Notes: generated from the letters alone by a model not told the origin. Positions 27,157 to 35,927 are shown, counted from the first letter of the stretch. The stretch: DNA of 47,593 nt from Promethearchaeati archaeon (GCA_013166835.1 JABLTI010000009.1:1-47593); one strand, 5' to 3'. Translations and numbers: made by a program.

Positions 27157-28380
27157 ATGAAAATTCATCTAACAGTAACACTTGTCGGACCCTTTGCTCT
27201 AGATGAGGAAGGGAATATTATTGACACAAGGAATTTTGAGTTGAAACCGCAAATTGTTTCTGAAAAATTAGCAAAACTCGATATGGGAGAATTACCAAAA
27301 GAATTAGAGGATATGTTAAAAGATCAAAAGAAAAATCAGATTGTAGTTAATAACTTAAATCTAAATCGAATTTTATCCGCCAAAAAATTCAACGTTGTTA
27401 TTGATTATGATGACCCTGTCATTGATACTTTCCATAAGAATTTTATCGATAATGTCCAGAATATGGGTTTGTTTAAGGCAAGAAAGGATTATATAAGATT
27501 TTTACGAGAAGCTATGATTCAATTAACAAGAGAAAGAGTCAGGCAATCAGCACAAAAAAGAGATGGCCTTATTGTTCATGCTATAGAAACCATAGATGAT
27601 TTAGATAAAACAATTAATCTTTTTTCAAGTCGACTCAGAGAATTTTATGGCATGCATTTTCCAGAGTTAGTGGATGCAATAGAGAATCATAACACCTTTG
27701 CTAAAGTTGTAAGTATAACAGGAAATAAATCTAATATTGATAAGAAATTACTAGTGGATGAAATTAGTTTACCAGAGAAAAAAGCAGAGAAACTACTTGC
27801 TTCTCGCAACAATTCTATGGGTTCACCCCTTCTCGATCAAGATATCCTAATCATACAGGATCAAGCCACGGTTATTGTTGAATTATTTAAACGACGACAA
27901 GCTCTTGAAAAATGGATGGAAGAAGCAATGACTGCAATAGCTCCTAATATGTGCGGGGTCGTGAATCCTTTACTTGGAGCAAGACTCATTTCATTAGCTG
28001 GAAGCTTAAAACAATTAGCATTAAGCCCCTCGAGTAAAATCCAGATATTAGGGGCTGAAAAAGCATTATATAGAACAATTAAAACAGGAGCACCTCCACC
28101 AAAACATGGTGTTATATTCCAAGATTCAAGATTGAACCAAGCGAAATGGTGGCAAAGAGGTAAGATTGCTCGAGTGATTTCTGGTCGTTTGTCAATTGCT
28201 GTTCGAATGGATTTCTTCAAAGCTGAAGACAAATCAGAAGTCTTAACAAAAGAAGTAACTGAAAAAATCGCAGAAGTTCTTGAAAAATATCCTGAACCGC
28301 CTGAAAGACCAATGAGACGAGAATTCAAGACATCAAGACCACCTCAGAGAAGAGGACCTCAAAAGAGAAAAAAGAGATGA
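27157..28380 (+). CDS. nop5: Nop5 (Nop56/58) C/D box sRNP core protein
   Basis: A 407-residue protein. I place the start at the ATG at 27157 (MKIHLTVTLVGPFALDEEG), because the longer frame from 26977 overlaps the sirtuin gene and its first 60 residues are not Nop-like. The N-terminal domain binds fibrillarin, the coiled coil (~110-220) dimerises, and the Nop domain contains MCGVVNPLLGARLISLAGSL and GAPPPKHGVIFQ, the RNA- and L7Ae-contacting signature. The tail is Arg/Lys/Pro-rich. With fibrillarin and L7Ae it guides 2'-O-methylation of RNA. Stop is 6 nt before fibrillarin. Confidence 0.96.
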   Translation: MKIHLTVTLVGPFALDEEGNIIDTRNFELKPQIVSEKLAKLDMGELPKELEDMLKDQKKNQIVVNNLNLNRILSAKKFNVVIDYDDPVIDTFHKNFIDNVQNMGLFKARKDYIRFLREAMIQLTRERVRQSAQKRDGLIVHAIETIDDLDKTINLFSSRLREFYGMHFPELVDAIENHNTFAKVVSITGNKSNIDKKLLVDEISLPEKKAEKLLASRNNSMGSPLLDQDILIIQDQATVIVELFKRRQALEKWMEEAMTAIAPNMCGVVNPLLGARLISLAGSLKQLALSPSSKIQILGAEKALYRTIKTGAPPPKHGVIFQDSRLNQAKWWQRGKIARVISGRLSIAVRMDFFKAEDKSEVLTKEVTEKIAEVLEKYPEPPERPMRREFKTSRPPQRRGPQKRKKR

Positions 28381-28386
28381 TAAAAA

Positions 28387-29073
28387 ATGGAAATTAAAAA
28401 TTATAAATCATTCAAAGGTATCTACAACATCTTCTTTCCAGATGGTAGTAAGAAAATTGCAACAAAAAATCTAAATCCGGGATTTAAGGTGTATGATGAA
28501 GATTTAATTCCATTTAAAAACGTAGAATACCGTTTATGGGATCCAACAAGATCAAAGTTTGCTGCGGCAATCATTAAAGGATTAAAATACATTCCAATAC
28601 AACCCGGAAGCAAAGTGCTGTACCTTGGAGCTGCTTCAGGTACAACACCATCACATGTCTCTGATATCATTGGTTTAGAAGGGTTACAATATTGTATTGA
28701 GTTTTCACCAAGATCCATACGTGATTTGGTTTTCCTCTGCGAAAAAAGAGAAAATATGCTACCAATTTTAGATGATGCAAGGTATCCAAGAAATTATGAT
28801 TACATCTTAGAAAAAGTAGATGTAGTTTATTGTGATATAGCACAACCTGATCAAGCGAAAATCATAGCAGATAATGCAAATGTGTTTCTAAAACCAAATG
28901 GATACATTATGCTTGCAATAAAAGCAAGAAGCATTAGTTCCACAAAGAATCCATCAGTTGTTTACAAACAACAAATGGAAATCCTAGAAGATGAGGGATT
29001 CGATATTTTAGAAGCAATTGATTTGCATCCTTTAGAAAAAGACCATGCAATGATCCTAGGAAAGAAGAGCTGA
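28387..29073 (+). CDS. flpA: Fibrillarin (FlpA), rRNA/tRNA 2'-O-methyltransferase
   Basis: A 228-residue fibrillarin. It shows YRLWDPTRSKFAAAIIKG (residues ~47-64) and the SAM motif KVLYLGAASGTTPSHVSD (~77-94), followed by IEFSPRSIRDLV, DDARYP, VDVVYCDIAQPDQAKI and MLAIKARSI. Methylates 2'-OH of riboses selected by C/D box guide RNAs in complex with Nop5 and L7Ae. The arrangement nop5-flpA with a 6-nt gap is the standard archaeal operon. Confidence 0.97.
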   Translation: MEIKNYKSFKGIYNIFFPDGSKKIATKNLNPGFKVYDEDLIPFKNVEYRLWDPTRSKFAAAIIKGLKYIPIQPGSKVLYLGAASGTTPSHVSDIIGLEGLQYCIEFSPRSIRDLVFLCEKRENMLPILDDARYPRNYDYILEKVDVVYCDIAQPDQAKIIADNANVFLKPNGYIMLAIKARSISSTKNPSVVYKQQMEILEDEGFDILEAIDLHPLEKDHAMILGKKS

Positions 29074-29151
29074 TACTGAATATTCACAAACCAAAGAAAT
29101 AATAAACTGAAAGGTAATCAATAAGTATTAATTCCTTGTTTAAAGGATAAT

Positions 29152-30048
29152 TTGCAGTTAAAACAATCGGGGTATAAGATCTTGAAACTACAAAGAAAGT
29201 TGTTTAGGAAACTATTCAAAGACAAAACCGCAGTTTCTCAAGTTCTTGCTGCAGTAATGATGATTTTTCTATTTATCTCAGCTATAGCAGTAGTTTTTGC
29301 TTGGCTATATCCCACATACAATAATTTCCAGACATCTAATACTATAAACAGTGTAACAACATACATGCTAGATATAGATGAAACTATTTTTGATTTATTC
29401 AGTGAAGGCACTGGTTCAACAAAGGCAGTAAGAACTGATCCAAGTTTCGGACGATTTGACTACGAAGCAGGTAAAAATGTAAGTTTCATTTTTAGTAATA
29501 CTGCTGGAAGCTACAATGAGTCATATACTTTTACTGATTTAGGGAAATTTTCATATCTTCTTGAAAACAGAAGAGGAGTTCTAGTGGCTGTTGGTGATCA
29601 CACATATCTCAAAGGACCGAGCACACAAACAGTTTTCTTCGTGAATGGTTCTACTGATGGCCTAACCTATCAAGGATTAACAAATCTCACATTAATGCGA
29701 CCAGATGACAAAGTTATGAAAATGGAATTAGATTATCGCGTAAAGGTTTATTCTTGGTTTGATTCTGTTAGTAATATCCTCTCAATCTCGATTCAAATCA
29801 TTCAAATCGATATCAAGACAACATCTTTTGGTTACCATAGTTACCAAACACTAAAAATATTCTATAATCAATCAAGTGTAGTCTATTCTGAAAGCACAAA
29901 TGTAGATGATGATTTCTTTGTTTTTGGGTCAATAGCTCAAGGATTTAATCCATCAGAACGAGCATTTACGTTCATTAAACCTTTAGCAGTTGCTAATTAC
30001 GATGTAAATATAGAGATTGTAAGTTCGCAATTCTTGTTTTACTTGTGA
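29152..30048 (+). CDS. Archaeal type IV pilin-like protein
   Basis: A 298-residue protein from a TTG start. A basic leader (KLQRKLFRKLFKDKT) precedes AVSQVLAAVMMIFLFISAIAVVFAWLYP, the class III signal peptide of archaeal type IV pilins (consensus AVSPVI...hydrophobic). Prepilin peptidase would cut just before AVSQ. The ectodomain (~65-298) is beta-rich, with several N-x-S/T sites, and is longer than most pilins. No pilus assembly ATPase or peptidase is nearby, and it stands between fibrillarin and eL42, so its assembly machinery must be encoded elsewhere. Confidence 0.75.
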   Translation: MQLKQSGYKILKLQRKLFRKLFKDKTAVSQVLAAVMMIFLFISAIAVVFAWLYPTYNNFQTSNTINSVTTYMLDIDETIFDLFSEGTGSTKAVRTDPSFGRFDYEAGKNVSFIFSNTAGSYNESYTFTDLGKFSYLLENRRGVLVAVGDHTYLKGPSTQTVFFVNGSTDGLTYQGLTNLTLMRPDDKVMKMELDYRVKVYSWFDSVSNILSISIQIIQIDIKTTSFGYHSYQTLKIFYNQSSVVYSESTNVDDDFFVFGSIAQGFNPSERAFTFIKPLAVANYDVNIEIVSSQFLFYL

Positions 30049-30084
30049 AACAAGAGCAAATTTCTTATACCTTTTTCATGCTAA

Positions 30085-30094
30085 CTTTTAAATA
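30085..30094 (+). promoter_or_regulatory. TATA box of the eL42 gene
   Basis: CTTTTAAATA lies 55-64 nt before the eL42 ATG, immediately downstream of the pilin gene. Confidence 0.55.
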
Positions 30095-30148
30095 CAAGCT
30101 TATGGTGCCAAATCAGTATTATTATCAAAGAGCTGGAGACTGAATACA

Positions 30149-30457
30149 ATGGTAAAAATTCCTGCAAAAATGCGCACTTACTGCCGAAAATGCAAGAAAC
30201 ATACTGTACAAACTGTTCGACAAGAAAAAGGTGGTCGAAGAGGCAGTGGACTTGTAAAAGGCACAAGAAGAGCAAATAGGCACAAGAAAGGTTCAGGAAA
30301 CAAAGGCAGATATTCCAAGAAAGCAGCTTCTCAGCTAAAGATGGCTTCTAAAACTTCACAAAAAGTAGATCTAAGATTAACTTGCGATGAATGCAAGGCA
30401 ACTTGGGTACGAACCTATCCAAGAGCAAGATCTGTTGAAATTGTAAAGGTCGAATAA
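30149..30457 (+). CDS. rpl44e: Ribosomal protein eL42 (L44e)
   Basis: A 102-residue basic protein of the large subunit, near the E site. It has the zinc pair CRKCKKHT near residues 12-19 and CDECKATW near 83-90, the conserved lysine-rich GSGLVKGTRRANRHKKGSGNK and GRYSKKAASQ. ATG start (MVKIPAKMRTYCRK). In many archaea eS27 and eIF2-alpha follow directly; here a PAC2 gene follows instead, so that operon is broken. Confidence 0.93.
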   Translation: MVKIPAKMRTYCRKCKKHTVQTVRQEKGGRRGSGLVKGTRRANRHKKGSGNKGRYSKKAASQLKMASKTSQKVDLRLTCDECKATWVRTYPRARSVEIVKVE

Positions 30458-30588
30458 TCCTATCCCTTTTATTTGCCCTCATTTTCTCTTAATAGAAGAA
30501 ATTATTTTGAGTATTTCTTTATGAAAGTTAGTCATTTTATTAAAGCAATGTATAATATATACATAAAATAACTAACCGTGTGTTTAGA

Positions 30589-31377
30589 ATGAGTGGTAAG
30601 GATTACAAAACAATTACAAAAATAATTAATGATTTTAATTTAAAAGATGGAGTACTTGTCCAATGCTTCCCAGGACAAGGTCTTGTAGGTCGTATTGCAG
30701 GTATGCAATTAATTGAGTATTTTAATGCTAAAAAGGCAGCTAAAATTTATTCTTGTTATTTTCCACATTTAGTGATTTTCAATGGTGAACTTGGAAAATT
30801 AGTTCACGCTGAAATTTGGGCAGTTGAGAAAAATAAACCACCCATTGTTATTCTGACTGGGGAAAGTCAACCTCAAGAAGGACCGGATGGTATGTTTGAG
30901 GTAATAAATAATGTTCTAGATCTTGCGGAAAAATGGGGAATAAAAACCGTAGTTGCCATCGGTGGATTTAGACCAGCTGATCTGGAAAAAACACCAGAAG
31001 TTACCGGATTTGCTTACACAGAGAAAGATGCAACCACTCTTAAAGATCATGGAATCAAATTATTTACAGAGGGACGGGTAAGTGGAGCAGTAGGTGTTCT
31101 AACAGCTCTTGCTTCAGAAAGAGGATTGATATCCTATGGTTTAATGGGAAAAGTTAGACCACAAGAAGGTCCTGCTATGGTTTTTGGGGTTGATCCTGTT
31201 GCATCAAAAAATGTTCTTAAAACACTCTCCGAATTACTTGGATTTGAAATGGATCTAACAAAGATGGATCAAATGATCAATGAGATTCAACAAACAGAAG
31301 CAAATGCTATGAGAGTTATTGATGATTTAAACAAAGCACGAATAGATAAAACTGATAGAAAAACCTACTATATATAA
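30589..31377 (+). CDS. PAC2-family proteasome assembly chaperone homologue
   Basis: A 262-residue protein. It has the PAC2 fold signature VQCFPGQGLVGRIAGMQLIEYF near the N-terminus, then ILTGESQPQEGPDGMFEV, VVAIGGFRPADLEKTPEVTGFAYTE and YGLMGKVRPQEGPAMVFGV. The C-terminal ~45 residues are helical. I choose the ATG at 30589 (MSGKDYK) over the GTG at 30580, because the TATA box TATAATATAT at 30551-30560 puts transcription start at about 30583-30587, giving a leaderless message. Archaeal PAC2 homologues (PbaB-like) act as chaperones for the proteasome core. Confidence 0.88.
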   Translation: MSGKDYKTITKIINDFNLKDGVLVQCFPGQGLVGRIAGMQLIEYFNAKKAAKIYSCYFPHLVIFNGELGKLVHAEIWAVEKNKPPIVILTGESQPQEGPDGMFEVINNVLDLAEKWGIKTVVAIGGFRPADLEKTPEVTGFAYTEKDATTLKDHGIKLFTEGRVSGAVGVLTALASERGLISYGLMGKVRPQEGPAMVFGVDPVASKNVLKTLSELLGFEMDLTKMDQMINEIQQTEANAMRVIDDLNKARIDKTDRKTYYI

Positions 31378-31384
31378 AAAAAAG

Positions 31385-31414
31385 GAAATTTGAGAAGTAT
31401 ATTCTCTAAATTTC
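31385..31414. terminator. Bidirectional hairpin terminator between convergent genes
   Basis: GAAATTTGAGAA and TTCTC-T-AAATTTC form a 12-bp stem with one bulged T and a 5-nt loop. T-rich tails lie on one side and A-rich on the other, so it can end both the PAC2 and Mrp transcripts. Confidence 0.6.
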
Positions 31415-31435
31415 TTCATTTATTTTTTCAAAAGC

Positions 31436-32275
31436 CTACTTTTCGATTTCAGCTAGGATATTGTCAACAACAACTTCAAATATTTTCTGGGCATCATTTT
31501 TTGAAGCGACAAATGGTTTTCCAGAATCGGCGAGTGGTACGATTTTTGGATCTAAAGGAATAGCTCCTAAGAAAGGAATGTTCAATTCTTTAGCGGCATT
31601 TTTTCCTCCATCTTTACTGAAAATATTGATTTCCTCATCGCAATGTGGGCATTTGAAACCACTCATATTCTCAACAATTCCTAATACCTTCATACCAACT
31701 TTCTTGACAAAGCTGATTGATTTCTTCACATCTAGTAAAGCAACTTCTTGAGGAGTTGTTACAATTATCACTCCATCTGCTCTAGGAATCATTTGTGCTA
31801 CACTTAAAGGTTCATCACTAGTGCCAGGTGGAAGATCAATAACCAAATAATCAAGGGAACCCCATTTTACATCTCCAAGAAACTGGTTAATCGCACTCAT
31901 CTTTAAGGGACCTCTCCAAATTACTGCATCAGTTTTGTTTTCTAAAAGAAGTTCCATAGAGATAACTTTAACGCCATCAACTGATTCAATTGGGATAATC
32001 TTTTTCTGTTCTTCATCAAATTCTGGTCTAATATCTTCTAATCCAACCATTTTAGGAACATTTGGACCCGTTATATCTGCATCCAGAATACCAACAGATA
32101 ATCCTCTCTTTGCCAATGATGTAGCTAAATTAATAGCTACTGTAGTTTTTCCAACTCCACCTTTCCCACTAGCAACCACTAAAACATGCTTAATATCTTT
32201 TAAGGCGGCCATAATTTTCGCTTTCATAGGATCAATTGCCGGCATACTCGGAGCTTGAATTTTCTTCTCTGCCAT
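31436..32275 (-). CDS. Mrp/Nbp35-family iron-sulfur carrier ATPase
   Basis: A 279-residue P-loop ATPase. The deviant Walker [21 protein letters not shown] is near residues 36-55, followed by [30 protein letters not shown] and the CxxC-type metal site [13 protein letters not shown] near 215. Mrp/ApbC/Nbp35 proteins dimerise and carry a bridging 4Fe-4S cluster for delivery to apo-proteins. It lies downstream of the TusDCB-like genes in the same direction but is separated by a hairpin terminator. An inverted repeat lies in its leader. Confidence 0.94.
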   Translation of the reverse strand: MAEKKIQAPSMPAIDPMKAKIMAALKDIKHVLVVASGKGGVGKTTVAINLATSLAKRGLSVGILDADITGPNVPKMVGLEDIRPEFDEEQKKIIPIESVDGVKVISMELLLENKTDAVIWRGPLKMSAINQFLGDVKWGSLDYLVIDLPPGTSDEPLSVAQMIPRADGVIIVTTPQEVALLDVKKSISFVKKVGMKVLGIVENMSGFKCPHCDEEINIFSKDGGKNAAKELNIPFLGAIPLDPKIVPLADSGKPFVASKNDAQKIFEVVVDNILAEIEK

Positions 32276-32293
32276 GTTTTTACCTTCAAAATT

Positions 32294-32308
32294 ATTACTC
32301 GTAGTAAT
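32294..32308. promoter_or_regulatory. Inverted repeat in the mrp leader
   Basis: ATTACT-CGT-AGTAAT, a perfect 6-bp inverted repeat, lies 19 nt before the mrp start codon. It may be an operator or a leader hairpin; no family is recognised. Confidence 0.35.
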
Positions 32309-32365
32309 GATTCGCAGTTTTTCTTTTAAAATTGACTCTTTATTTGAGAAAGAAGAAAAGAAGAG

Positions 32366-32396
32366 TAGACTGAGTTTCTAAAGTAGAAACAGTCTA
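32366..32396 (-). terminator. Hairpin terminator after the TusDCB-like operon
   Basis: Two stacked 6-bp stems (TAGACT/AGTCTA and GTTTCT/AGAAAC, with a GA bulge) enclose a 5-nt loop. On the minus strand they are followed by a pyrimidine-rich CTTCTTTTCTTCTTTC stretch. Confidence 0.6.
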
Positions 32397-32409
32397 TTAA
32401 ATTTGAAAA

Positions 32410-32739
32410 TCAACACCAAGTGATAACTTTCTCATACTTGTCCATTATGACAGTAATAGCTTCATCATAATTTACTTGCTTGATTTTAGGATTAACTTTG
32501 TCACCGATAATTCCACGAGCCTCTAAATCCTCTTTTATGGCATAGATTTCAATACCGTGACTTGTGGCATCAGCAATAATGTTTTCTGCCCCATTCCAAC
32601 AAGCAAGAGTGCTATCTTGAATTAAGAGTATAGCTACATCATCACCATGCTCTTTTTGAGCTGCAGTTATGTCTAAAAGAGTCCCTTGAGCTGCACAAGT
32701 GTAGATGCTCTTTGATGTAATATAAAGTAATTTTGTCAT
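32410..32739 (-). CDS. TusB/DsrH-like sulfur relay protein
   Basis: A 109-residue DsrE-fold protein. It starts TKLLYITSKSIYTCAAQGTLLDI, then DDVAILLIQDSTLACWNGAE, the DsrH-type core, followed by IYAIKEDLEARGI and a C-terminal WC. TusB lacks the catalytic Cys of TusD in other systems; here the Cys of STLACW and the terminal Cys are present. It is last of a three-gene set (gaps 12 and 11 nt) with order TusD-TusC-TusB, the DsrEFH/TusBCD arrangement that relays persulfide sulfur. Confidence 0.75.
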   Translation of the reverse strand: MTKLLYITSKSIYTCAAQGTLLDITAAQKEHGDDVAILLIQDSTLACWNGAENIIADATSHGIEIYAIKEDLEARGIIGDKVNPKIKQVNYDEAITVIMDKYEKVITWC

Positions 32740-32750
32740 TTTGTTTTCTC

Positions 32751-33110
32751 CTAAAGTGCAATTGTTGCTTCAGCTTCTTTTATTAACTCGCTGAGATCGT
32801 CAATGGTAATGATCTTCACTTCCAATTTTGGATCAAGATCTTCTGGTTTAATCCCTCTTTGTTTAAGAGAAGATTCAATTGCAAAAATAGGGATATCATA
32901 GCGATGCATTGCTTCGAGTGCACCCATAACGGAGTGATGACCAATACCATCAGGATTTTGATTCTTGATGAGATTAAAAACTCCATCATCAATGAAAACA
33001 GCATCATTCTCGACATCCAACACTAATAATCCTTGAGCAATTCTAACGCCTTCAAGACTATTGATGTGACCGTAAGGACCTTTCCTAAAAATGATTAGAA
33101 CTTTTTCCAA
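32751..33110 (-). CDS. TusC/DsrF-like sulfur relay protein
   Basis: A 119-residue DsrE/F-fold protein. It reads KVLIIFRKGPYGHINSLEGVRIAQGLLVLDVENDAVFIDDGVF, typical of DsrF/TusC, with HHSVMGALEAMHRYDIPIFAIESSLKQRGI, but contains no Cys, as expected for the structural subunit. Middle gene of the three-gene set. Confidence 0.8.
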   Translation of the reverse strand: MEKVLIIFRKGPYGHINSLEGVRIAQGLLVLDVENDAVFIDDGVFNLIKNQNPDGIGHHSVMGALEAMHRYDIPIFAIESSLKQRGIKPEDLDPKLEVKIITIDDLSELIKEAEATIAL

Positions 33111-33122
33111 ACTCTTCTCCTC

Positions 33123-33497
33123 CTAGGATGTGAAAATAAGTATTCTATCAGAGTCTTCGACGAACTCACTTAGAGCTCCAAGACCATCAAAACCTGCGCC
33201 TTCAATCAGCAAGTTTTCGTCATGTGTTCCTCGGTATTCAGCACATATCGGACAAGATGCAACTGTAATACCTTCATCAGTTAATTCCTTGAACAATTCA
33301 GCAACATTCCTATCTCGTTCATCTGATGGTTTTATAGTATTTACAGCATTGTAAACACCATCTGTATAGAGATAAATACCTGTGACCTCATGCCCTGCTT
33401 TGACAGCAGCCTTAGCCAGTTTTATCACAGTATCTGAATTCTGAAATGTGTATGGGGAAGTCATTAGTAAAAATGCAATTTTACCCATAATTTTCAC
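33123..33497 (-). CDS. TusD/DsrE-like sulfurtransferase subunit
   Basis: A 124-residue DsrE-fold protein. GKIAFLLMTSPYTFQNSDTVIKLAKAAVKAGHEVTGIYLYTDGVYN is the DsrE N-terminal core, and the persulfide-carrying Cys sits in VASCPICAEYRG near residue 80-91. In E. coli TusD, this Cys receives sulfur from TusA for tRNA 2-thiouridine synthesis. First gene of the set; the second Met (33488, MGKIAF) is an equally likely start. A TusA gene lies 3.2 kb away, so this relay may be fed in trans. Confidence 0.82.
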   Translation of the reverse strand: MKIMGKIAFLLMTSPYTFQNSDTVIKLAKAAVKAGHEVTGIYLYTDGVYNAVNTIKPSDERDRNVAELFKELTDEGITVASCPICAEYRGTHDENLLIEGAGFDGLGALSEFVEDSDRILIFTS

Positions 33498-33597
33498 CGT
33501 AATTTTCCTATGAATTGGAAATCTAGTTAATGTATAAGTGAAGCGGTTTAAAAAATAAACTCTCTTGAGACTTTAGAAAATATCTGCTCATCTTTAT

Positions 33598-33756
33598 TTA
33601 AATACCAAAGATAACGATTTTCACCAATTCCTTGTATTTCTTCCTAGTCCGTAACCGGTCAAATTCTTTGTGCTTCTCAGCTCGCTCTAAGTTACTCGGG
33701 TTCGCGAAGACTGCGTCCTGTAAGTTATCGAGTGCGAAACCATCATCTAAGCCCAT
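33598..33756 (-). pseudogene. C-terminal remnant of a tetratricopeptide-repeat protein
   Basis: A 52-codon minus-strand frame from ATG. It reads NLQDAVFANPSNLERAEK then HKEFDRLRTRKKYKELV, which matches the capping end of many TPR proteins (L..A...P.F..LR....F..L). The frame is open about 10 codons upstream of the ATG before a TGA and has no N-terminal repeats. GC and codon choice (CGG, GCG, CCG) differ from the AT-rich surroundings, suggesting transferred DNA. It abuts a decayed secreted-protein gene on the other strand. It could be an independent small gene; remnant is preferred. Confidence 0.45.
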
Positions 33757-33780
33757 GAAGGGAACTTTGCTTATACAGGT

Positions 33781-34349
33781 GGTATATCAAGTGTTTTTGT
33801 CTATGAATAATATCAACTAGATTTTGCAACTATTACTGATGATTTTGATTTCACTCTTACTTTGGATTGGAATTTCTACTCCAATTACAACCATTATTCT
33901 TTCTATCTGGATTTTGGTAATTATAATAGCACTTCCGGTGATTTCACCTACAATTCAAGAGTTGGTATTTAGGATCCCCGGGATAATTATAGTGGTAAAT
34001 TCTGGACAAATCATAATGCATCCAATGGTGTTTGGTATGGTGATTATAATATTGTTCAGATAACTTGAGATGATGTAACATTTAGGAATAGAAGAGTTGA
34101 TGGTGATTTAATTTCAACTGTTATAGATGGTGGAGCATTATTAGTAAATCAAACCTATGAAAATACTGGTGGTTTAATTAATAGTATGCAATTGAATTTC
34201 TTACACAATCCAAGCTATATCACCGGTAGTAGTCAAGTTTTTTGCACTGGTTTTTCAGGAAGATTCCTGGTTCAAATTCCCTTGATCTATTATCAAATGA
34301 CACCGATTTAGATGGTTTAAACAATAGTGATGAAATTAATACTAATTAA
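33781..34349 (+). pseudogene. Decayed secreted protein gene with calcium-binding (thrombospondin-3-like) end
   Basis: In frame 1 the sequence encodes a continuous beta-rich, Asn/Tyr/Gly-rich secreted-type protein (DFATITDDFDFTLTLDWNFY, then YLDFGNYNSTSGDFTYNSRVGI, KFWTNHNASNGVWYGDYNIVQIT, DDVTFRNRRVDGDLIS). Three stops interrupt it: TAA 33808-33810, TAG 33970-33972 and TGA 34066-34068. A shift into frame 0 near 34255-34275 then gives LDLLSNDTDLDGLNNSDEI and a stop at 34347-34349. The DxDxDGxxNxxE-type end is the calcium-binding motif of thrombospondin-3/dockerin-like repeats. No start or signal peptide survives. No other gene is seen in the 940-nt gap 33498-34439 apart from this and the TPR remnant. 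Confidence 0.72.
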
Positions 34350-34400
34350 ATAAAAAACTGAACAAGCTCAAAAGTAGAGGTTTTTCAAGACTAAATTCAA

Positions 34401-34410
34401 CATTTAAATT
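34401..34410 (+). promoter_or_regulatory. TATA box of the S41 protease gene
   Basis: CATTTAAATT lies 30-39 nt before the TTG start, consistent with a leaderless transcript. Confidence 0.5.
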
Positions 34411-34439
34411 TCCTTTACTAATTAAAGATATGAGCTGCC

Positions 34440-35927
34440 TTGAATTCTTTTGAAAAAACAAAACCTGAAAATCCCTTAATTTCCTCTAACAAGGAAGATT
34501 TTAAATTAGAGAGAAAAATCTCTAAAAAAGATTTCCTGAAGGATATCAACTTTTACGTCACTAAAGTATTGGAAGTGCATCCAGAACCTTTTAGAATAAT
34601 TACTAAAGATCAGTTTGTTAATCAAATAGCGAAGATTAAGGAAGAAATTATTGCCTCTGAGAATGAAGAATTTGATATATTTGAGTGTTATTTTTATATG
34701 CTTGAAATTGCAGCATTAATTCAAGATGGACATACAAGGGTAGTAAATCCACTATCTCAATTCTATGATTATTTAATAAGGAACCGAAGCTTTTTTCCAT
34801 TTGATATTATTATATGTCAAAATCATTTCTTTCTAAGAGAAAATTGGAATGATTCAGGTATACCATTAGGTTCTGAAATTCTATCAATAAATGGATTAAA
34901 ATTAGAAGCAATGTTTAAAGAAACAATCAAATTTTCATCAGGAACTTTTGATGAATATAAAAAAGTATACTGGTGTGAGCTTTTCACAGGAATCCTAGAA
35001 TTTTATTATAAAATTAGTGCCCCTTGGACTATTGAGTATAGAGATAAACTCGGTATAAAAACAATTACCATTGATGTAATAGAATGGACAGAAGAATTGA
35101 AGAATAAAATCTATGAAAAAAGATATCTCTATTCTCATTACACAGTACGAGTAAAGAATGAAGAAGTACCTGTTTTAGTTTTACCAAGTTTGAATTTCAG
35201 TTTTGAATCACCATTCAAAACGGATCTTGATTATTTCTTTGCCAAATACAAAGAAAATAACTATCTTATAATCGATATGAGAAGGAATCTTGGAGGTAAT
35301 GGAATTCTTGGACATTATATCTTAAATCATCTAATAAAAGGTGATACTACTCTGGAAACACATACTTGTTTTGATTTTAAAGCTAGTAAACTCCTCAAGG
35401 AATATATTTCTTTTAGGATTAATTCCTATTTGTATAACGAAAAGATGCCTGTTGACCAACGCAATATTCAAACATATAAACAACTTACAAATGATAGTTC
35501 AAATGCTAGGTTTAACATTAGTGTTCTAGAAGCTAAAGAAAATGATTTTGTTTCAAAAGAGCTTATGAGTCTCGAGCCGATTGAGAGTAAAGCAAAGTTC
35601 AAAGGAAAGGTCTTCTACCTTATTTCAGCTGAAACTTTTTCTGCCGGGGTGGTAACTGCAGCAGCATTTAAACATAACAAATTAGGAGTAGTATTGGGCA
35701 GAGAAACAGGTGGAAGAATTGGATTCTTTAGTGACCCATTAGTTCTTAGTTTACCTAATTCAAACCTTGCAGTAACCCTTCCAGTAGCCATTATGGATCT
35801 TGTTGGAGAAAAGTTAGAAAGAGGGGTTATTCCTGATAACAAGGTTGAATATACTCAAGCTGATTACCTTAATCAATTAGATAAAGACCTAGTTAAAGTT
35901 AAGAAGCTCATTAGGAACGATTTATAG
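34440..35927 (+). CDS. S41-family serine protease (C-terminal processing peptidase type)
   Basis: A 495-residue protein from a TTG start with no signal peptide, so probably cytosolic. An N-terminal helical domain (~20-105) contains the S41-typical QDGHTRV near residue 100. It is followed by a PDZ-like segment (IPLGSEILSINGLKLEAMF), the tail-specific-protease core YLIIDMRRNLGGNGILGHYIL near 275-295, and the nucleophile region YLISAETFSAGVVTAA near 395-410, in which FSAG holds the expected Ser. GRETGGRIGFFSDP and RGVIPDNKV complete the family. It degrades or processes peptides from their C-termini. Terminated by T-rich 35930-35960. Confidence 0.85.
   Translation: MNSFEKTKPENPLISSNKEDFKLERKISKKDFLKDINFYVTKVLEVHPEPFRIITKDQFVNQIAKIKEEIIASENEEFDIFECYFYMLEIAALIQDGHTRVVNPLSQFYDYLIRNRSFFPFDIIICQNHFFLRENWNDSGIPLGSEILSINGLKLEAMFKETIKFSSGTFDEYKKVYWCELFTGILEFYYKISAPWTIEYRDKLGIKTITIDVIEWTEELKNKIYEKRYLYSHYTVRVKNEEVPVLVLPSLNFSFESPFKTDLDYFFAKYKENNYLIIDMRRNLGGNGILGHYILNHLIKGDTTLETHTCFDFKASKLLKEYISFRINSYLYNEKMPVDQRNIQTYKQLTNDSSNARFNISVLEAKENDFVSKELMSLEPIESKAKFKGKVFYLISAETFSAGVVTAAAFKHNKLGVVLGRETGGRIGFFSDPLVLSLPNSNLAVTLPVAIMDLVGEKLERGVIPDNKVEYTQADYLNQLDKDLVKVKKLIRNDL

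Noticed and set aside
33632..33820. Plus-strand 62-codon frame and a possible SRP/RNase P-like RNA in the same place
   Set aside because: Segments such as CCGTAACCGG recall archaeal SRP RNA, but the GNAR tetraloop region and helix 8 consensus are absent. The minus strand reads as a good TPR-type protein end, so both alternatives were dropped.
33824..34063. Plus-strand 79-codon hydrophobic frame
   Set aside because: It is an out-of-frame reading of the decayed secreted protein; the alternative frame has clearly protein-like content with in-frame stops.
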